NCBI GenBank assembly: GCA_017428625.1
Contig: JAFRQM010000002.1
Location: forward strand, 1 to 64,000
Length of the DNA: 64,000 bases
From: Clostridia bacterium
GTDB taxonomy: Bacteria > Bacillota > Clostridia > Oscillospirales > Acutalibacteraceae
Direction of reading: 5' to 3'
Made by a program: the position numbers and the translations under genes. Shown in pieces: positions 34,072 through 44,719 of the stretch. The notes below the pieces were generated by a model. That model searched no databases and was not told the DNA's origin. It saw only the letters and a list, made by a program, of their open reading frames with translations. The first letter of the stretch is position 1. Each line of letters opens with the position of its first letter.

Positions 34072-35253
34072 TTAATAATTCCATTTGCGGCTTTCGATAT
34101 ATTTTCTGAGGCTTTTTCTTGTTTTTTCGTAGTTCTTTTCAAAGCCGTCTTCTGCCGCCTGGCGGAAGGTTGTTTCGACAAGTTTCAGGTCACGGCTGAC
34201 AGCTTCCTGAATACTGTCTTCAATGTTTTTTGTGATTTCGCCGACTGTGTTCTGATTGCCGCGGTTTTCTTTCATCCACTTTATTGTGTCGCGAAGGGAG
34301 TCCTCGGCGCTCATCGGACTGTAATCAAGTTCTCTGACTGCTTTTTCATAAGAGAAATTGCAGTTTTCGCAAAGTTTGTTTATTGAAAACGGTGTGAGAA
34401 CGGGGGGCAGTTTTGCCGCTTTAAAAAGCGCCTCAATAACGGGGCACATACTGAGAAGGAAGCCTTTTGTAAGCGCTATTTTAGGAGGCGCTTTGCCTTC
34501 TATTTTTGCGAGGGCTTCGATAAATTCCGTTACCGATATTCTGTCGCCGCAGAGGAAATAACACTCGCCGCCCCTGCCCTTTTCAGCCGCGGAAATCATA
34601 CCTTTGGCAACATCGCGGACATCGACAAAGTTATAGCCGCCGAATCTCAGCGTGCAGGGAAAAAGTCCGCTCAAATAAAGCTGAATCATTGTGCAGACGC
34701 TGTTTGTGCCCTGATAATCGTCGGGGCCTATGCAGCAACTCGGCTGAACAATGCAGATTTTGAGTTTTTCATCGCTCTGCTCTATGCAATACTGGGTGGC
34801 GGCGGCTTTTGATTTGCCGTAAGCGTCCGGCAGAAGGTTGGGGTCAAGGTTTGAGTATTCTTTGATTTTAGCGGTGCCCTTTGTGGCGGGAATGCAGTCA
34901 ACCGATGAAACATAAACCAAATTTTTCACCCCGCACTTTTTGCAAGCGGCAACAACATTTTTTGTGCCGTTATAATTGACTTCCCATACAAGCCGGTCAC
35001 GGTTGCCCTCAATATCTACAAGACCTGCCACGTGATAAACCGTGGTTGCGCCTTTAAACGCTTTTTCAAGGCTGTCGTAGTCGCAGATGTCGCCCATCGC
35101 CTTTTCAACATTAAACTCATCGAGCGTTTTTGTGTCGTTACGCAGAAGAACGCGGATTTTGCCGGGCCTTGTCGAAAGTTCTTTTACCAAAGCATAACCG
35201 ACATATCCCCTTGCGCCCGTTACAACTGATAATTCCTCTTTTGTTTTTTTCAT
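34072..35253 (-). CDS. NAD-dependent epimerase/dehydratase (extended SDR)
   Basis: A 393-residue extended short-chain dehydrogenase. TGARGYVGYALVKELS (about residue 17) is the Rossmann GxxGxxG motif, and YGKSKAAA holds the YxxxK catalytic pair (about residue 145). The middle (VDVRDVAKGMISAA) is typical of epimerase/dehydratase or dihydroflavonol-reductase-like proteins. The last ~80 residues (RNQNTVGEI...KYIESRKWNY) extend beyond the usual domain and look helical. The substrate is unknown. It is transcribed alone, away from the neighbouring lipoprotein gene. Confidence 0.82.
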   Translation of the reverse strand: MKKTKEELSVVTGARGYVGYALVKELSTRPGKIRVLLRNDTKTLDEFNVEKAMGDICDYDSLEKAFKGATTVYHVAGLVDIEGNRDRLVWEVNYNGTKNVVAACKKCGVKNLVYVSSVDCIPATKGTAKIKEYSNLDPNLLPDAYGKSKAAATQYCIEQSDEKLKICIVQPSCCIGPDDYQGTNSVCTMIQLYLSGLFPCTLRFGGYNFVDVRDVAKGMISAAEKGRGGECYFLCGDRISVTEFIEALAKIEGKAPPKIALTKGFLLSMCPVIEALFKAAKLPPVLTPFSINKLCENCNFSYEKAVRELDYSPMSAEDSLRDTIKWMKENRGNQNTVGEITKNIEDSIQEAVSRDLKLVETTFRQAAEDGFEKNYEKTRKSLRKYIESRKWNY

Positions 35254-35375
35254 TTTCTGCCTCCGGTTGGTTATTTCAATATCAGATTTTAGAAATTAAC
35301 ATTTGAAATGTCAACTTTTTGAATTTAAAATTAACAAAAATATAATATTTGCAACCTCTGTGACATTAAATACGG

Positions 35376-35403
35376 TTGAAATAATTATTCAGTTTGATAT
35401 AAT
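35376..35403 (+). promoter_or_regulatory. Promoter for the lipoprotein and chromate transporter genes
   Basis: TTGAAA at 35376-35381, a 16-base spacer and a perfect TATAAT at 35398-35403, 30 bp upstream of the ATG. Confidence 0.65.
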
Positions 35404-35434
35404 TAACTAAAACAATTATGAGAGGTAACTGAAA

Positions 35435-36166
35435 ATGAAAAAAACGCTATGTCTGATTCTTTCTTTCGCTTTATGCATGACACTTGCCGCCTGCGGCGCG
35501 GATAAAGCAGATAACACGGCAGTTGAAACAAGTTCCCCCGACGGTTCCGCAGTGGTTGAAATTGCGGAAACCGAAAAAGAGATTACCGAAAAAAACTCAG
35601 AACCCGCAAAGAAAAGCGAAGAAAAAAGCAAGGATGAGACGAAGGCGCCGGGTAATGGCGAATGGATAAAAGCATACAAGGATGTTCTTCTGAACCTTGA
35701 TAAGGCGGATATTGAACTGACAACGCAGGAAGCGAAGTTCTGCCTTTGCTTTATTGACGGCGACAGCGTTCCCGAACTTGTTGTTTCGACCGGCGATTTT
35801 CACGCGGCGTGCTGCTATGTTTTTACATTCTCCGGCGGAAAAGCGGTCAATTTGGGGCCGTTCGGCAGTTTCGGCACAATACAATACATTGAAAAAATCG
35901 GTATTATTATTGACTCTCTCGGCAACAACGGCTATTTTAACGAAACATATTATAAACTGGAAAACGGAATTATTGACGCTCTGCTCGATTTTGAAATTGA
36001 AACGAGAGAAACCGAGAATTATTTGCTTGACGGCAAAGAAATAACAAAGGCGCAGTATAACTCGCTTGTTTCGGAGGTAACAAACGGAACAAAACCCGCT
36101 TCTTCGCCCAATTATGAAAAATGCTTTGCGGTAACAGCGCAAAGCGTTGACAAGAATCTCAAATAA
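35435..36166 (+). CDS. Lipoprotein of unknown function
   Basis: A 243-residue lipoprotein: MKKTLCLILSFALCMTLAAC gives a signal peptide with lipobox LAAC. Residues 25-75 are a Glu/Lys/Ser-rich disordered linker, then a ~165-residue domain (YKDVLLNLDKADIELTTQEAKFCLCFIDGDSVPELVV...) with a DGDSVPELV-like segment seen in clostridial surface lipoproteins. No known function. It is 14 bp before the first chromate transporter gene and may share its transcript. Confidence 0.72.
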   Translation: MKKTLCLILSFALCMTLAACGADKADNTAVETSSPDGSAVVEIAETEKEITEKNSEPAKKSEEKSKDETKAPGNGEWIKAYKDVLLNLDKADIELTTQEAKFCLCFIDGDSVPELVVSTGDFHAACCYVFTFSGGKAVNLGPFGSFGTIQYIEKIGIIIDSLGNNGYFNETYYKLENGIIDALLDFEIETRETENYLLDGKEITKAQYNSLVSEVTNGTKPASSPNYEKCFAVTAQSVDKNLK

Positions 36167-36180
36167 ACGGAGATACCATT

Positions 36181-36726
36181 TTGAAAACTCTTCTGAATCT
36201 TTTTTTGGCGTTTGCGAGAATAGGCGGGCTCACCTTCGGGGGCGGGCTCGCGATGCTGCCGATGCTGAAATATGAACTGTGCGAAAAGCGTGACTGGGTA
36301 ACCGAAGACGAGATTATGGACTACTATGCCATAGGTCAGTGCACGCCCGGAATAATTGCAGTAAACACGGCCACATTTGTCGGCTTCAAAAAGAAGGGCG
36401 TTATAGGCGGAATTGTCGCGACGCTCGGTATGATTACGCCTTCAATTATAATTATTCTGCTTGTCGCTACAGTTCTTAATGTGTTTATGGGCAACGAAAT
36501 TCTGACACACGCCCTTGCGGGAGTAAGAGCCGCCGCCTGCGCGCTTATTGCGAGCACGGTTCTTACGCTTGCGAAAAAAGGCATTACCGACATTATATGC
36601 GGCGTGATTTTTGCTGCTGCGCTGCTTCTCTCGTATTTTCTGCATATTCCGAGCATAGCGATTATTGCCGTGAGCGGAATAATCGGAATAATCACGGGCA
36701 TAATAAGGAGGAGAAAAAAGGTATGA
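36181..36726 (+). CDS. Chromate transporter, N-terminal-type CHR subunit
   Basis: A 181-residue membrane protein of the short-chain ChrA group. FGGGLAMLPMLKYELCEKRDWV, IGQCTPGIIAVNTATFVGFK and later hydrophobic helices are diagnostic CHR-domain motifs. The TTG start at 36181 is preceded by ACGGAGA. It overlaps the second half gene by 4 bp (ATGA), so the two probably assemble as a heterodimeric transporter for chromate, sulphate or another oxyanion. The actual substrate is not evident. Confidence 0.87.
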   Translation: MKTLLNLFLAFARIGGLTFGGGLAMLPMLKYELCEKRDWVTEDEIMDYYAIGQCTPGIIAVNTATFVGFKKKGVIGGIVATLGMITPSIIIILLVATVLNVFMGNEILTHALAGVRAAACALIASTVLTLAKKGITDIICGVIFAAALLLSYFLHIPSIAIIAVSGIIGIITGIIRRRKKV

Positions 36727-37283
36727 ACATTTATCTTCTTCTTATGTTTGAGTTTTTCAAAACAGGGCTGTTTGCCATCGGCGGCGGACCGGCAACAATA
36801 CCTTTTCTCAGCGAAATGTGCGACAAATACGGCTGGTTCACGCACGAGGAACTGACCACGATGATTGCGGTAAGCGAAACAACGCCGGGGCCTGTGGGCG
36901 TGAATATGGCGACCTATGTGGGCTATACAACGGCTGGCATAGCCGGAGGGCTGCTCGCGACACTTTCGCTTGTTTTTCCGAGTGTAGTGATAATCTGCGT
37001 AATTGCAAAATTCATGGCTTCATTTCGCGACAACAAATTTGTCAATGACGCTTTTGCGACAATACGCCCCGCAGTTGCTGCACTGATAGCGACAGCCGTT
37101 GCCGGACTTATTCAGGACGCTTTTTTCAGAACAGGCGCGGACGGTAAATGGACCGTGCTGATCGCGCCGGTTATTCTTTTCGCGATAATTTTTATTTTGC
37201 TGCAGTTCAAAAAACTCAAAAAAATTCACCCCGTTTTCTGGTTTGCCGGGGCGGCGGTTGCGGGAATTGTATTTAAAATGTAA
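36723..37283 (+). CDS. Chromate transporter, second CHR subunit
   Basis: A 186-residue CHR-domain membrane protein. IGGGPATIPFLSEMCDKYGWFTHEEL and SETTPGPVGVNMATYVGY mirror the motifs in the partner. AAGGAGGAG before the ATG at 36723 and a 4-bp overlap with the first subunit show translational coupling. It ends before a strong bidirectional terminator. Confidence 0.87.
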   Translation: MNIYLLLMFEFFKTGLFAIGGGPATIPFLSEMCDKYGWFTHEELTTMIAVSETTPGPVGVNMATYVGYTTAGIAGGLLATLSLVFPSVVIICVIAKFMASFRDNKFVNDAFATIRPAVAALIATAVAGLIQDAFFRTGADGKWTVLIAPVILFAIIFILLQFKKLKKIHPVFWFAGAAVAGIVFKM

Positions 37284-37285
37284 TT

Positions 37286-37320
37286 AAGAAGGCTTGTCGC
37301 AAAACAAGCCTTCTTTAAAT
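37286..37320. terminator. Bidirectional terminator
   Basis: AAGAAGGCTTGT and ACAAGCCTTCTT form a perfect 12-bp stem with loop CGCAAA. It separates the chromate transporter genes from the convergent DUF4037 gene. Confidence 0.85.
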
Positions 37321-37334
37321 TAATTCATTATTAT

Positions 37335-38276
37335 TTAAACAGCCGTGAGGATGTGCTCGTTTCTCAGCGACGGGTCTTTGACCCTTTCATTGACGGAATA
37401 GGCGTGAGAGGCGATGTCGGCGTTTTTTGATTCGGTGAGGTTCTGCGCCTTAAGTTCTTCAATAACGGCAAGGCATATTTCATCAATTATGCCCTGCTTG
37501 CGAACGGCGAGTTCGGGAGTATTGCCGGTTGTGAGAAGAATCTCAAGCGGGGTTGCGAACTCACTCAGTTTTTCAAGCTGTGAGAGCGCCCTGAAACTCC
37601 ATTTATAAAAAGGCATATATTTTTTGTTAAGCCTGAAAGCCGCCGCCAGCGCATTATTGACGAACTCTCCTGCGGCAAGCTGCGCCGCCGCCGTTTCGCC
37701 GTGACTTAAACACCTTGAATAATTATATTGACCCGCCTGCGCCATAAGGAGCAGATTGCCCGCGAGTTTTTTGTATCTGACATCGTCGGGCATATTCAGA
37801 AGTTTCTCCCTTATTGCGGAAAACCAGCCGTAATCGTCGCGGAAGACTTTGCCGTTTGTTGCCTCGGAAAGGTATGTTTCGGGAATCGACAGCCATTGAG
37901 CGACAGTCATTTCGCCTGTTGTGCTGCCTGTTTTTGCCTCATAAAAATCTGCCGTTCTGATAACTCCGTGACGGTTACCGCCCACGGGGTTGATTTTAAG
38001 CCTTTCAAAGCCCTCAAATGTTTTGGGGAGTTTAGCATAGGCGCGTTCAAGCCTGAACTCCGTTCTGCTGTCGATGACATCTTCACCGGGAATAAACATA
38101 CAGAAGCCGGGTTCAAAGTCGTGATCGCGCGAAATATCGTCGTCAAAACCGAAGCACTCGGAACCCGCTCCGACAAGACCGACGGCTATAACGCCCTCAA
38201 GTTCGGGAAACTCGTTTTTAATCATCGGAGCGCCGCATTCGTTATAGAATTTTTCGGACAGTTCAATTCCCTTCAT
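37335..38276 (-). CDS. DUF4037-family nucleotidyltransferase-like protein
   Basis: A 313-residue protein. GLVGAGSECFGFDDDISRDHDFEPG places GS...DD...DHD in a nucleotidyltransferase-like active site, the mark of DUF4037. The remaining helical part (FYKWSFRALSQLEKLSEF) fits the family. The start at 38276 was chosen because the family begins a few residues before ELSEKFYNE; a longer reading starts inside the TPR gene. It overlaps the TPR gene by 14 bp, a common pairing in Clostridia. The biochemical role is not known. Confidence 0.78.
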   Translation of the reverse strand: MKGIELSEKFYNECGAPMIKNEFPELEGVIAVGLVGAGSECFGFDDDISRDHDFEPGFCMFIPGEDVIDSRTEFRLERAYAKLPKTFEGFERLKINPVGGNRHGVIRTADFYEAKTGSTTGEMTVAQWLSIPETYLSEATNGKVFRDDYGWFSAIREKLLNMPDDVRYKKLAGNLLLMAQAGQYNYSRCLSHGETAAAQLAAGEFVNNALAAAFRLNKKYMPFYKWSFRALSQLEKLSEFATPLEILLTTGNTPELAVRKQGIIDEICLAVIEELKAQNLTESKNADIASHAYSVNERVKDPSLRNEHILTAV

Positions 38277-39081
38277 AAATACGGTTCGCCCTTTCGGAGT
38301 ATTTCTTTTGAAGCGGGAAGTAGCCGTAATAGCCGAAAACGGGGGCGCATTTTTCACAAACGAAAGCGTAGTTGCCGTCGTGTTTAAGCCCCGGTGTTTC
38401 AAGAAGGCTGTCCGCTTCGGCGACGCATCCGGCTATAAACTCTTCGATGTTTTCAAGCCCGTTTTCACTCTCGGCCGCCGTTGCCATATTGAGAAATGTT
38501 ATTGCCTGCTCCGGCTCGCAGCCCTCGTTTGCCGACATTATTTTCAAGGCGTTTTCAAAACAGTTTTTTGCTTTTTCAAACTCGCCCACATCGGCGAGAG
38601 CGAGCCCCATATTGTTATAAAGACCGCCCAGACGGCTGTCTGCTTTTTCAAGTTCTCGCTCATAAATCTCTTTTGTTTTTTCATAGAGCAAAACGGCTTT
38701 TGCTGACTGAGAAAATGATTTATAAGCAGTTGCGATATTGAGATATGCCGTTGCGGCAGTAACTGTGTTGCCGAGGTTTTCGCTTTCGATCAGGGCTGAA
38801 AGTTTTTCGCAGATTTCAAGCGCTTCGCTCTGCCTTGCGAGTTTGCGGTAAAGACCGACAAGCTCGTTGTAAACGGTTATGAGCCCTCTGCCGTCGCCGT
38901 TGAGTTCCGCCTCCTGCCTCCAGTATTTCAGGTGCCTTTCGGCTGAACCGTAATCGTTACGGCTCAGGTATCCGTCGAGTTTTTCAATTACCCTGCCTGT
39001 GTCGATTCTTTTAATTTCATCCTTTTTGCAGAAGACGCAGGCCGGTTCTTCGTAATCTTCTTTTTTCAGGTAATCTGACAT
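38263..39081 (-). CDS. Tetratricopeptide-repeat protein
   Basis: A 272-residue helical protein with TPR-like pairs (YNELVGLYRKLARQSEALEICEKL, AYLNIATAYKSFSQSAKAVLLYEK, LYNNMGLALADVGEFEKAKNCFENAL), preceded by a CVFCKKDEIKR segment with two Cys. It probably scaffolds a protein complex, perhaps with DUF4037 encoded by the next gene. It lies 10 bp downstream of uvrA. The start has a GGGTGG SD. Confidence 0.75.
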   Translation of the reverse strand: MSDYLKKEDYEEPACVFCKKDEIKRIDTGRVIEKLDGYLSRNDYGSAERHLKYWRQEAELNGDGRGLITVYNELVGLYRKLARQSEALEICEKLSALIESENLGNTVTAATAYLNIATAYKSFSQSAKAVLLYEKTKEIYERELEKADSRLGGLYNNMGLALADVGEFEKAKNCFENALKIMSANEGCEPEQAITFLNMATAAESENGLENIEEFIAGCVAEADSLLETPGLKHDGNYAFVCEKCAPVFGYYGYFPLQKKYSERANRIYEGN

Positions 39082-39091
39082 AATGCCACCC

Positions 39092-41916
39092 TTAACCGAG
39101 TATTTTTTTCAGATACTGCCCCGTATATGATTTTTTGACTTTGGCAACCTCTTCGGGTGTGCCGCAGGCAACAATTTTGCCGCCTCTGTCGCCGCCGTCG
39201 GGACCGAGGTCGATAATATGGTCGGAACACTTGATAACATCGAGGTTATGTTCAATGACAATAACGGTGTTGCCTGAATCGACAAGTTTTTGCAGAACAT
39301 TTATGAGACAGCGGACATCGTCGGTGTGAAGCCCGGTTGTGGGCTCGTCGAGGATATAGACCGTTCTGCCCGTGGCGGGGCGAGAAAGTTCGGTTGCGAG
39401 TTTTACTCTCTGCGCTTCGCCGCCGGAAAGGGTTGTTGCCGACTGACCCAGTTTGACGTAACCGAGCCCGACATCATAGAGCGTCTGAAGTTTTTTGCGG
39501 ATTTTCTGCTGGTTCTCAAAGAATGACAGGCTCTCCTCGACCGTCATCTCGAGCACTTCGAAAATGTTTTTGCCCTTGAACCTTATTTCAAGGGTTTCTT
39601 TGTTGTATCTTGCGCCCTTGCAGACATCGCAGGGAACATAAATATCGGCTAAAAAGTGCATTTCGATTTTTACGGAACCGTCGCCCTGACAGGCTTCGCA
39701 CCTGCCGCCCTTGACATTGAACGAGAATCGGTTTGCTTTATAGCCGCGTTTTTTTGAGTCGGCAAGCGAAGCGTAAAGGTCGCGTATATCATTGAAAACT
39801 CCCGTATAGGTAGCGGGATTTGAACGGGGCGTTCTGCCTATGGGCGACTGATCAATGCAGATGACCTTGTCGAGATATTCAATGCCTTCAAAGCCGCTGT
39901 TTTTGCCGGCGAAAGTTTTTGCGTTATTGAGTTTTGAGGCGAGTTTTTTATAGACTATTTCATTTATCAGTGAAGATTTGCCGCTGCCGGAAACGCCTGT
40001 TACACAAATAAACTCACCGAGCGGAAAAGCGACATCTATGTTTTTGAGGTTGTTTTCAGCAGCGCCGTGAACAATAAGTTCTTTGCCGCTGCCCCGCCTT
40101 CTTGCTTCGGGCACCGGAATTGACTTTTTGCCGCTGAGATACTGACCGGTTACGGACTCTTTGCATTTCTTTATGCCGTCAACAGTGCCCGAATAAACGA
40201 GGGTGCCCCCGTGAATACCCGCACCGGGACCGATATCCACAATATAATCCGCCGCGAGCATGGTTTCTTCATCGTGTTCAACCACAATCAGGGTGTTGCC
40301 CATATCGCGCAGGTTTTTAAGTGTTGCAAGCAGTTTCTCGTTATCTTTCTGGTGCAGGCCTATGCTCGGTTCATCGAGGATATACATAACGCCGACAAGG
40401 GAGGAACCTATCTGCGTGGCAAGGCGGATTCGCTGGCTTTCGCCGCCGGAGAGCGTGCCGGATGAGCGCGAAAGGGTAAGATAATCCAGACCGACATCGC
40501 TTAAAAACTCAAGCCGTGAACGGATTTCTTTGAGAATAAGACGGGCGATCTGCATATCGCGGTCGCTCAGTTTGAGTTCATCGAGAAATTTCAGTTCATC
40601 TTTTATTGATTTGTCGGTAAATTCTTTAATGTTTATGCCGCCGACGGTAACGCCCATGGACTCCTTGCGAAGGCGCGCGCCCTTGCAATCGGGACAGACC
40701 TGTTCGGTCATATACTGCTCAATTTCGTTTTTTGACCACTCGCTTGCGGTTGTTGTGTAGCGGCGTTCAAGGTTATTTATTACACCCTCAAAATCGGTTA
40801 AATAGGTGCCGCTGCCGTATTCATTGCGGCGTTCAAGTTTAATCTTTTTGCCGTTTGTGCCGTAAAAGATTGCGTTACGCGCCTGTTTTGAAAGTTTATC
40901 AAAGGGTGTGTCAAGAGTGAAGTTGTATTCTCTCGCGAGGCCTTCATAATACATCTGCGCTATTGTGCCGCCATCCGCGACAGACCAGCCGGAAAGTTTT
41001 ATTGCGCCCTGCAGGATGGAAAGCGAGCCGTCGGGCACCACAAGGTTTTCATCCGGCTTCATAAAGACGCCGAGACCCGAACAGGTTTTGCAGGCGCCGA
41101 AAGGATTGTTAAACGAAAATGAGCGCGGCTCAAGTTCCTCCATACTCACGCCGTGCTCGGGGCAGGCGTAATTGAGAGAAAACAGTTTTTCATCACCGTC
41201 AACAACATCAACAAGCAAAATGCCGTCGCTGAGTTTTGTTGCCGTTTCGATTGAATCGGTAAGCCTTGAACGGATATTCTCTTTGATAACGAGGCGGTCA
41301 ACGACAACCTCGATGTTGTGTTTTATGTTTTTGTCGAGTTTGATTGTTTCGGACAAATCATAGATTATTCCGTCAACACGCACACGGGCAAAACCGCTTT
41401 TGCGGATGCTGTCAAGTTCTTTGACAAATTCGCCCTTTTTACCCATTGCTATGGGAGCCATAAGTTGAATTTTTGTGCCTTCTTCAAGTCCCATAACGGA
41501 ATCGCAGACATCATCAACGGTCTGTCTGGCAATTTCACGCCCGCAGACGGGGCAGTGAGGCACGCCTATTCTTGCATAGAGCAGACGGAGATAATCGTAT
41601 ATTTCAGTAACGGTGCCGACGGTTGAGCGCGGGTTGCGTGAAGTTGTTTTCTGGTCAATTGAGATTGCGGGCGAAAGACCTTCTATGTATTCCACATCGG
41701 GTTTTTCCATCTGCCCGAGAAACTGCCTTGCATAAGATGAAAGCGATTCCACGTACCTGCGCTGACCTTCGGCGTAGATTGTGTCAAAGCAAGAGAAGAC
41801 TTGCCCGAACCCGACAGACCGGTAAAAACGGTCAGTGAGTGTCTCGGAATACTTACATCAATATTTTTAAGATTGTGAACCCTTGCGCCTTTTACAAAAA
41901 TGCTTTTCTGTGCCAT
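39092..41916 (-). CDS. uvrA: UvrA excinuclease subunit, interrupted by a one-base frameshift
   Basis: DNA-damage recognition ATPase of nucleotide-excision repair, normally ~940 residues. The first ~40 residues ([19 protein letters not shown]...[12 protein letters not shown]) are in one frame; the rest, from about residue 50 to the end (two ABC ATPase modules, zinc fingers CPVC and [32 protein letters not shown]), is in another. At 41786-41788 the genome has AAA on the plus strand where AAAA would restore the frame (GCT TTT GAC ACA). The loss of one T is either a sequencing/assembly error or a disabling mutation. The stop of uvrB overlaps the start. Confidence 0.9.
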
Positions 41917-43874
41917 TATTTACCCTGCCTGAGTTTTTCAATTCTGTCGCGAAGATAAGCCGCCTGCTCAAATTCAAGAATTTTCGCAGCCTGTTTCATT
42001 TCGGAGGTCAGCCTGACAATAAGGGCTTCGCGCTCTTTTTTGCTCATTTTTGAAACCGGCTTTTCTTTGCTTTCATCGGATGAAATTCTGATAATGTCAT
42101 GGACATCTTTAACTATTGTTTTTGGGACTATGCCGTGTTCTTCATTATATTTCTGCTGCTTTTCGCGGCGGCGGTTTGTCTCGGTTATTGCGCGTTCCAT
42201 TGAAGGTGTGACGGTGTCGGCATACATTATAACTTCACCGCCCGCGTTTCTCGCGGCCCTGCCGACGGTCTGAATAAGTGATGTTTCGGAACGCAGGAAG
42301 CCTTCTTTATCCGCGTCGAGGATAACCACAAGCGAGACTTCGGGAATATCAAGACCCTCTCTTAAAAGGTTGATGCCGACAAGAACATCGAAATCGCCGA
42401 GACGAAGACCGCGGATTATCTCCATACGCTCTATAGTGTCAACATCGTGGTGCATATAGCGGACTTTTATGCCTAAATTATCAATATAATCGGTAAGGTC
42501 TTCCGCCATTTTTTTGGTGAGAGTGGTGACAAGCACCCTCTCCTTACGCTCGATTCTTGTGTTAATTTCAGAGACGAGGTCGTCAATCTGACCGTCGGTG
42601 GGGCGGACACTGATGAGCGGATCCAGAAGACCGGTGGGGCGTATTACCTGTTCGGCGGTCTGCACGCTCTTTGATTTTTCAAATTCACCGGGTGTTGCGC
42701 TTACAAATATCTTCTGCCCCACCCTTTCATAAAACTCATCAAAGGTGAGCGGTCTGTTGTCATAAGCCGAAGGCAGACGGAAGCCGAAATCAATAAGACT
42801 TTTTTTGCGGGAGCGGTCGCCGCCGTGCATACCGTGCACCTGAGGGAGAGTGACATGAGATTCGTCTATGAAAAGCACAAAATCATCGGGCATATAGTTT
42901 AGAAGGGTAAAGGGCGTTGAACCCGCCGGTCTGCCGGACATAATGCGCGAATAGTTCTCAATGCCTTTGCAGAAGCCTGTTTCACGCAGCATTTCAATAT
43001 CATATTCCGTTCGCTGCCTTATGCGTTCCGCTTCAAGGAGTTTGCCTTCCGACTCAAAGAAACGCACTCTCTCAATCATTTCATCGTGAATTTTTGAAAG
43101 GGATTTTTCCATTTTGTCGGCGGAGATAACATAATGTGAAGCGGGGTAAATTGCTATGTGTGAAAGCACTTCCTTAACCTGACCGGTCAGGGGATTTATC
43201 TCGCTTATTCGGTCGATTTCATCGCCGAAAAACTCAACTCTGATTGCATTTTCATTTGAATAAACGGGAAAGATTTCAACCACATCGCCGCGGACGCGGA
43301 ACTTGTTGCGAACAAAGTTAATATCGTTGCGCTCATACTGGATTTCAACAAGTTTTGCAATAAGGTCGTCGCGTGATTTTTCCATACCCTGCCTTAAAGA
43401 AATCACCATACTGCGGTAATCAATCGGGTCGCCGAGGGTGTAGATGCACGAAACGCTGGCAACGATAATAACATCTCTGCGTTCGGAGAGCGAAGATGTG
43501 GCAGAGTGCCGCAGACGCTCGATTTCTTCATTTACGGCAGAGTCCTTTTCAATATAGGTATCTGTCGTGGGAATATATGCTTCGGGCTGATAATAATCAT
43601 AATATGAAACAAAATACTCGACCGCGTTTTCGGGGAAAAATTCGCGGAATTCGGAACAAAGCTGGGCGGCTAATATTTTGTTATGAGCAAGAACGAGAGT
43701 AGGCCTGTTGACACGCTCAATGATGTTTGCCATAGTGAACGTTTTGCCCGAACCCGTAACGCCGAGCAGAGTCTGTTCATTATAGCCTTTGTTGAGACCG
43801 TCAACAAGCTTTTCGATTGCTTCGGGCTGATCACCCGTAGGTTTGTAAGTTGAGTGAAGTATAAATTTATCCAT
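41916..43874 (-). CDS. uvrB: UvrB excinuclease subunit
   Basis: A 652-residue helicase-like subunit that verifies damage with UvrA and recruits UvrC. The Walker A is [18 protein letters not shown] (about residue 38), the beta-hairpin [12 protein letters not shown] (about 93), DESH about 330, and the C-terminal UVR domain ([18 protein letters not shown]) is complete. Start follows the radC stop by 2 bases with no separate SD, pointing to coupling. The operon order is radC-uvrB-uvrA. Confidence 0.96.
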   Translation of the reverse strand: MDKFILHSTYKPTGDQPEAIEKLVDGLNKGYNEQTLLGVTGSGKTFTMANIIERVNRPTLVLAHNKILAAQLCSEFREFFPENAVEYFVSYYDYYQPEAYIPTTDTYIEKDSAVNEEIERLRHSATSSLSERRDVIIVASVSCIYTLGDPIDYRSMVISLRQGMEKSRDDLIAKLVEIQYERNDINFVRNKFRVRGDVVEIFPVYSNENAIRVEFFGDEIDRISEINPLTGQVKEVLSHIAIYPASHYVISADKMEKSLSKIHDEMIERVRFFESEGKLLEAERIRQRTEYDIEMLRETGFCKGIENYSRIMSGRPAGSTPFTLLNYMPDDFVLFIDESHVTLPQVHGMHGGDRSRKKSLIDFGFRLPSAYDNRPLTFDEFYERVGQKIFVSATPGEFEKSKSVQTAEQVIRPTGLLDPLISVRPTDGQIDDLVSEINTRIERKERVLVTTLTKKMAEDLTDYIDNLGIKVRYMHHDVDTIERMEIIRGLRLGDFDVLVGINLLREGLDIPEVSLVVILDADKEGFLRSETSLIQTVGRAARNAGGEVIMYADTVTPSMERAITETNRRREKQQKYNEEHGIVPKTIVKDVHDIIRISSDESKEKPVSKMSKKEREALIVRLTSEMKQAAKILEFEQAAYLRDRIEKLRQGK

Positions 43875-43876
43875 AT

Positions 43877-44554
43877 TCAGAACAAAGAGTTGAAACGCCC
43901 GGTTGAGCGCATTGAAAGAATACCGTCAACGCCTGCTATAAAGTGGTCTGCCAAAATTATTCCGTTTTTTTTGAACGCCGAAATAAGGCTTTCGGTGGAA
44001 GTTACATCATCACGGGAGGGGGAAGCGACTCCGTCAGGATGGTTGTGAGCGATAATTACCGTTTTTGCTCTGCATCGTTTTGAGAAGTCAAGCAGGTCCG
44101 TAAAATCGGGAATAACCTGCCCTTTTTCGCCCTGCGTTTCGCTTGTGTTTGTAAGTCTGCCCGCTCCGTCAAAACACAGAAGCATAAATTTCTCGTTTTT
44201 CTCGGCGAGAAAACTGCTTTTTATGAACTGAGAAACGGAGTCGGAATCGTCAAGCCAAAGGCTTTTTTCGGTAAGTGTGCCTGTCATATACCTTTTGCAG
44301 ACCTGCGGTAGCATGGTGAGAAATGCGGCGGCATTGTCGCCGATGCCTTTAAGCGAGCGGAGGTCATCGGGAGACGCTTCAAGCACGCCTGAAAGAGAGC
44401 CGAAAGTGTCAAGCAGAAGTTTAGCGACAGGGTTTGTGTCTTTGCGGGGAATGCAGTAAAACAGAAGCATTTCAAGCACCGCGCGATCATCCATATTTTC
44501 AAATCCGCCCGCGAAATAACGCTCGCGGACCCTTGCCCTGTGATTCTCGTGCAT
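43877..44554 (-). CDS. radC: RadC-family JAB1/MPN protein
   Basis: A 225-residue protein. The N-terminal UPF0758 helix-hairpin-helix segment ([15 protein letters not shown]) precedes the JAMM-like motif [14 protein letters not shown] (H-x-H-x7-S-x2-D). RadC proteins are conserved but their biochemical role is unsettled. The start at 44554 is chosen because AAAGGGGGG lies 7 bp upstream. It heads the uvr operon, with its own promoter. Confidence 0.85.
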   Translation of the reverse strand: MHENHRARVRERYFAGGFENMDDRAVLEMLLFYCIPRKDTNPVAKLLLDTFGSLSGVLEASPDDLRSLKGIGDNAAAFLTMLPQVCKRYMTGTLTEKSLWLDDSDSVSQFIKSSFLAEKNEKFMLLCFDGAGRLTNTSETQGEKGQVIPDFTDLLDFSKRCRAKTVIIAHNHPDGVASPSRDDVTSTESLISAFKKNGIILADHFIAGVDGILSMRSTGRFNSLF

Positions 44555-44587
44555 GGCTCTGCCCCCCTTTTGCAACATTGAAATATT

Positions 44588-44616
44588 ATTATATAATATA
44601 ATTGTTAATTTGTAAA
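44588..44616 (-). promoter_or_regulatory. Promoter of the radC-uvrB-uvrA operon
   Basis: On the minus strand, TTTACA (44611-44616), a 17-base spacer and TATAAT (44588-44593), about 35 bp upstream of the radC start. No clear LexA box was seen. Confidence 0.65.
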
Positions 44617-44719
44617 TGATTATAAATCCGGTTTTGCAGAATTATTCACTTTCGTCCGGAATGACAAACAGCGGAACGCGGAACGGCGTGCCGTTGAGTT
44701 TGGAGTTTGTTATGGTTTT

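Noticed and set aside
37728..38387. 219-residue plus-strand ORF inside DUF4037
   Set aside because: Antisense shadow of a conserved gene pair.
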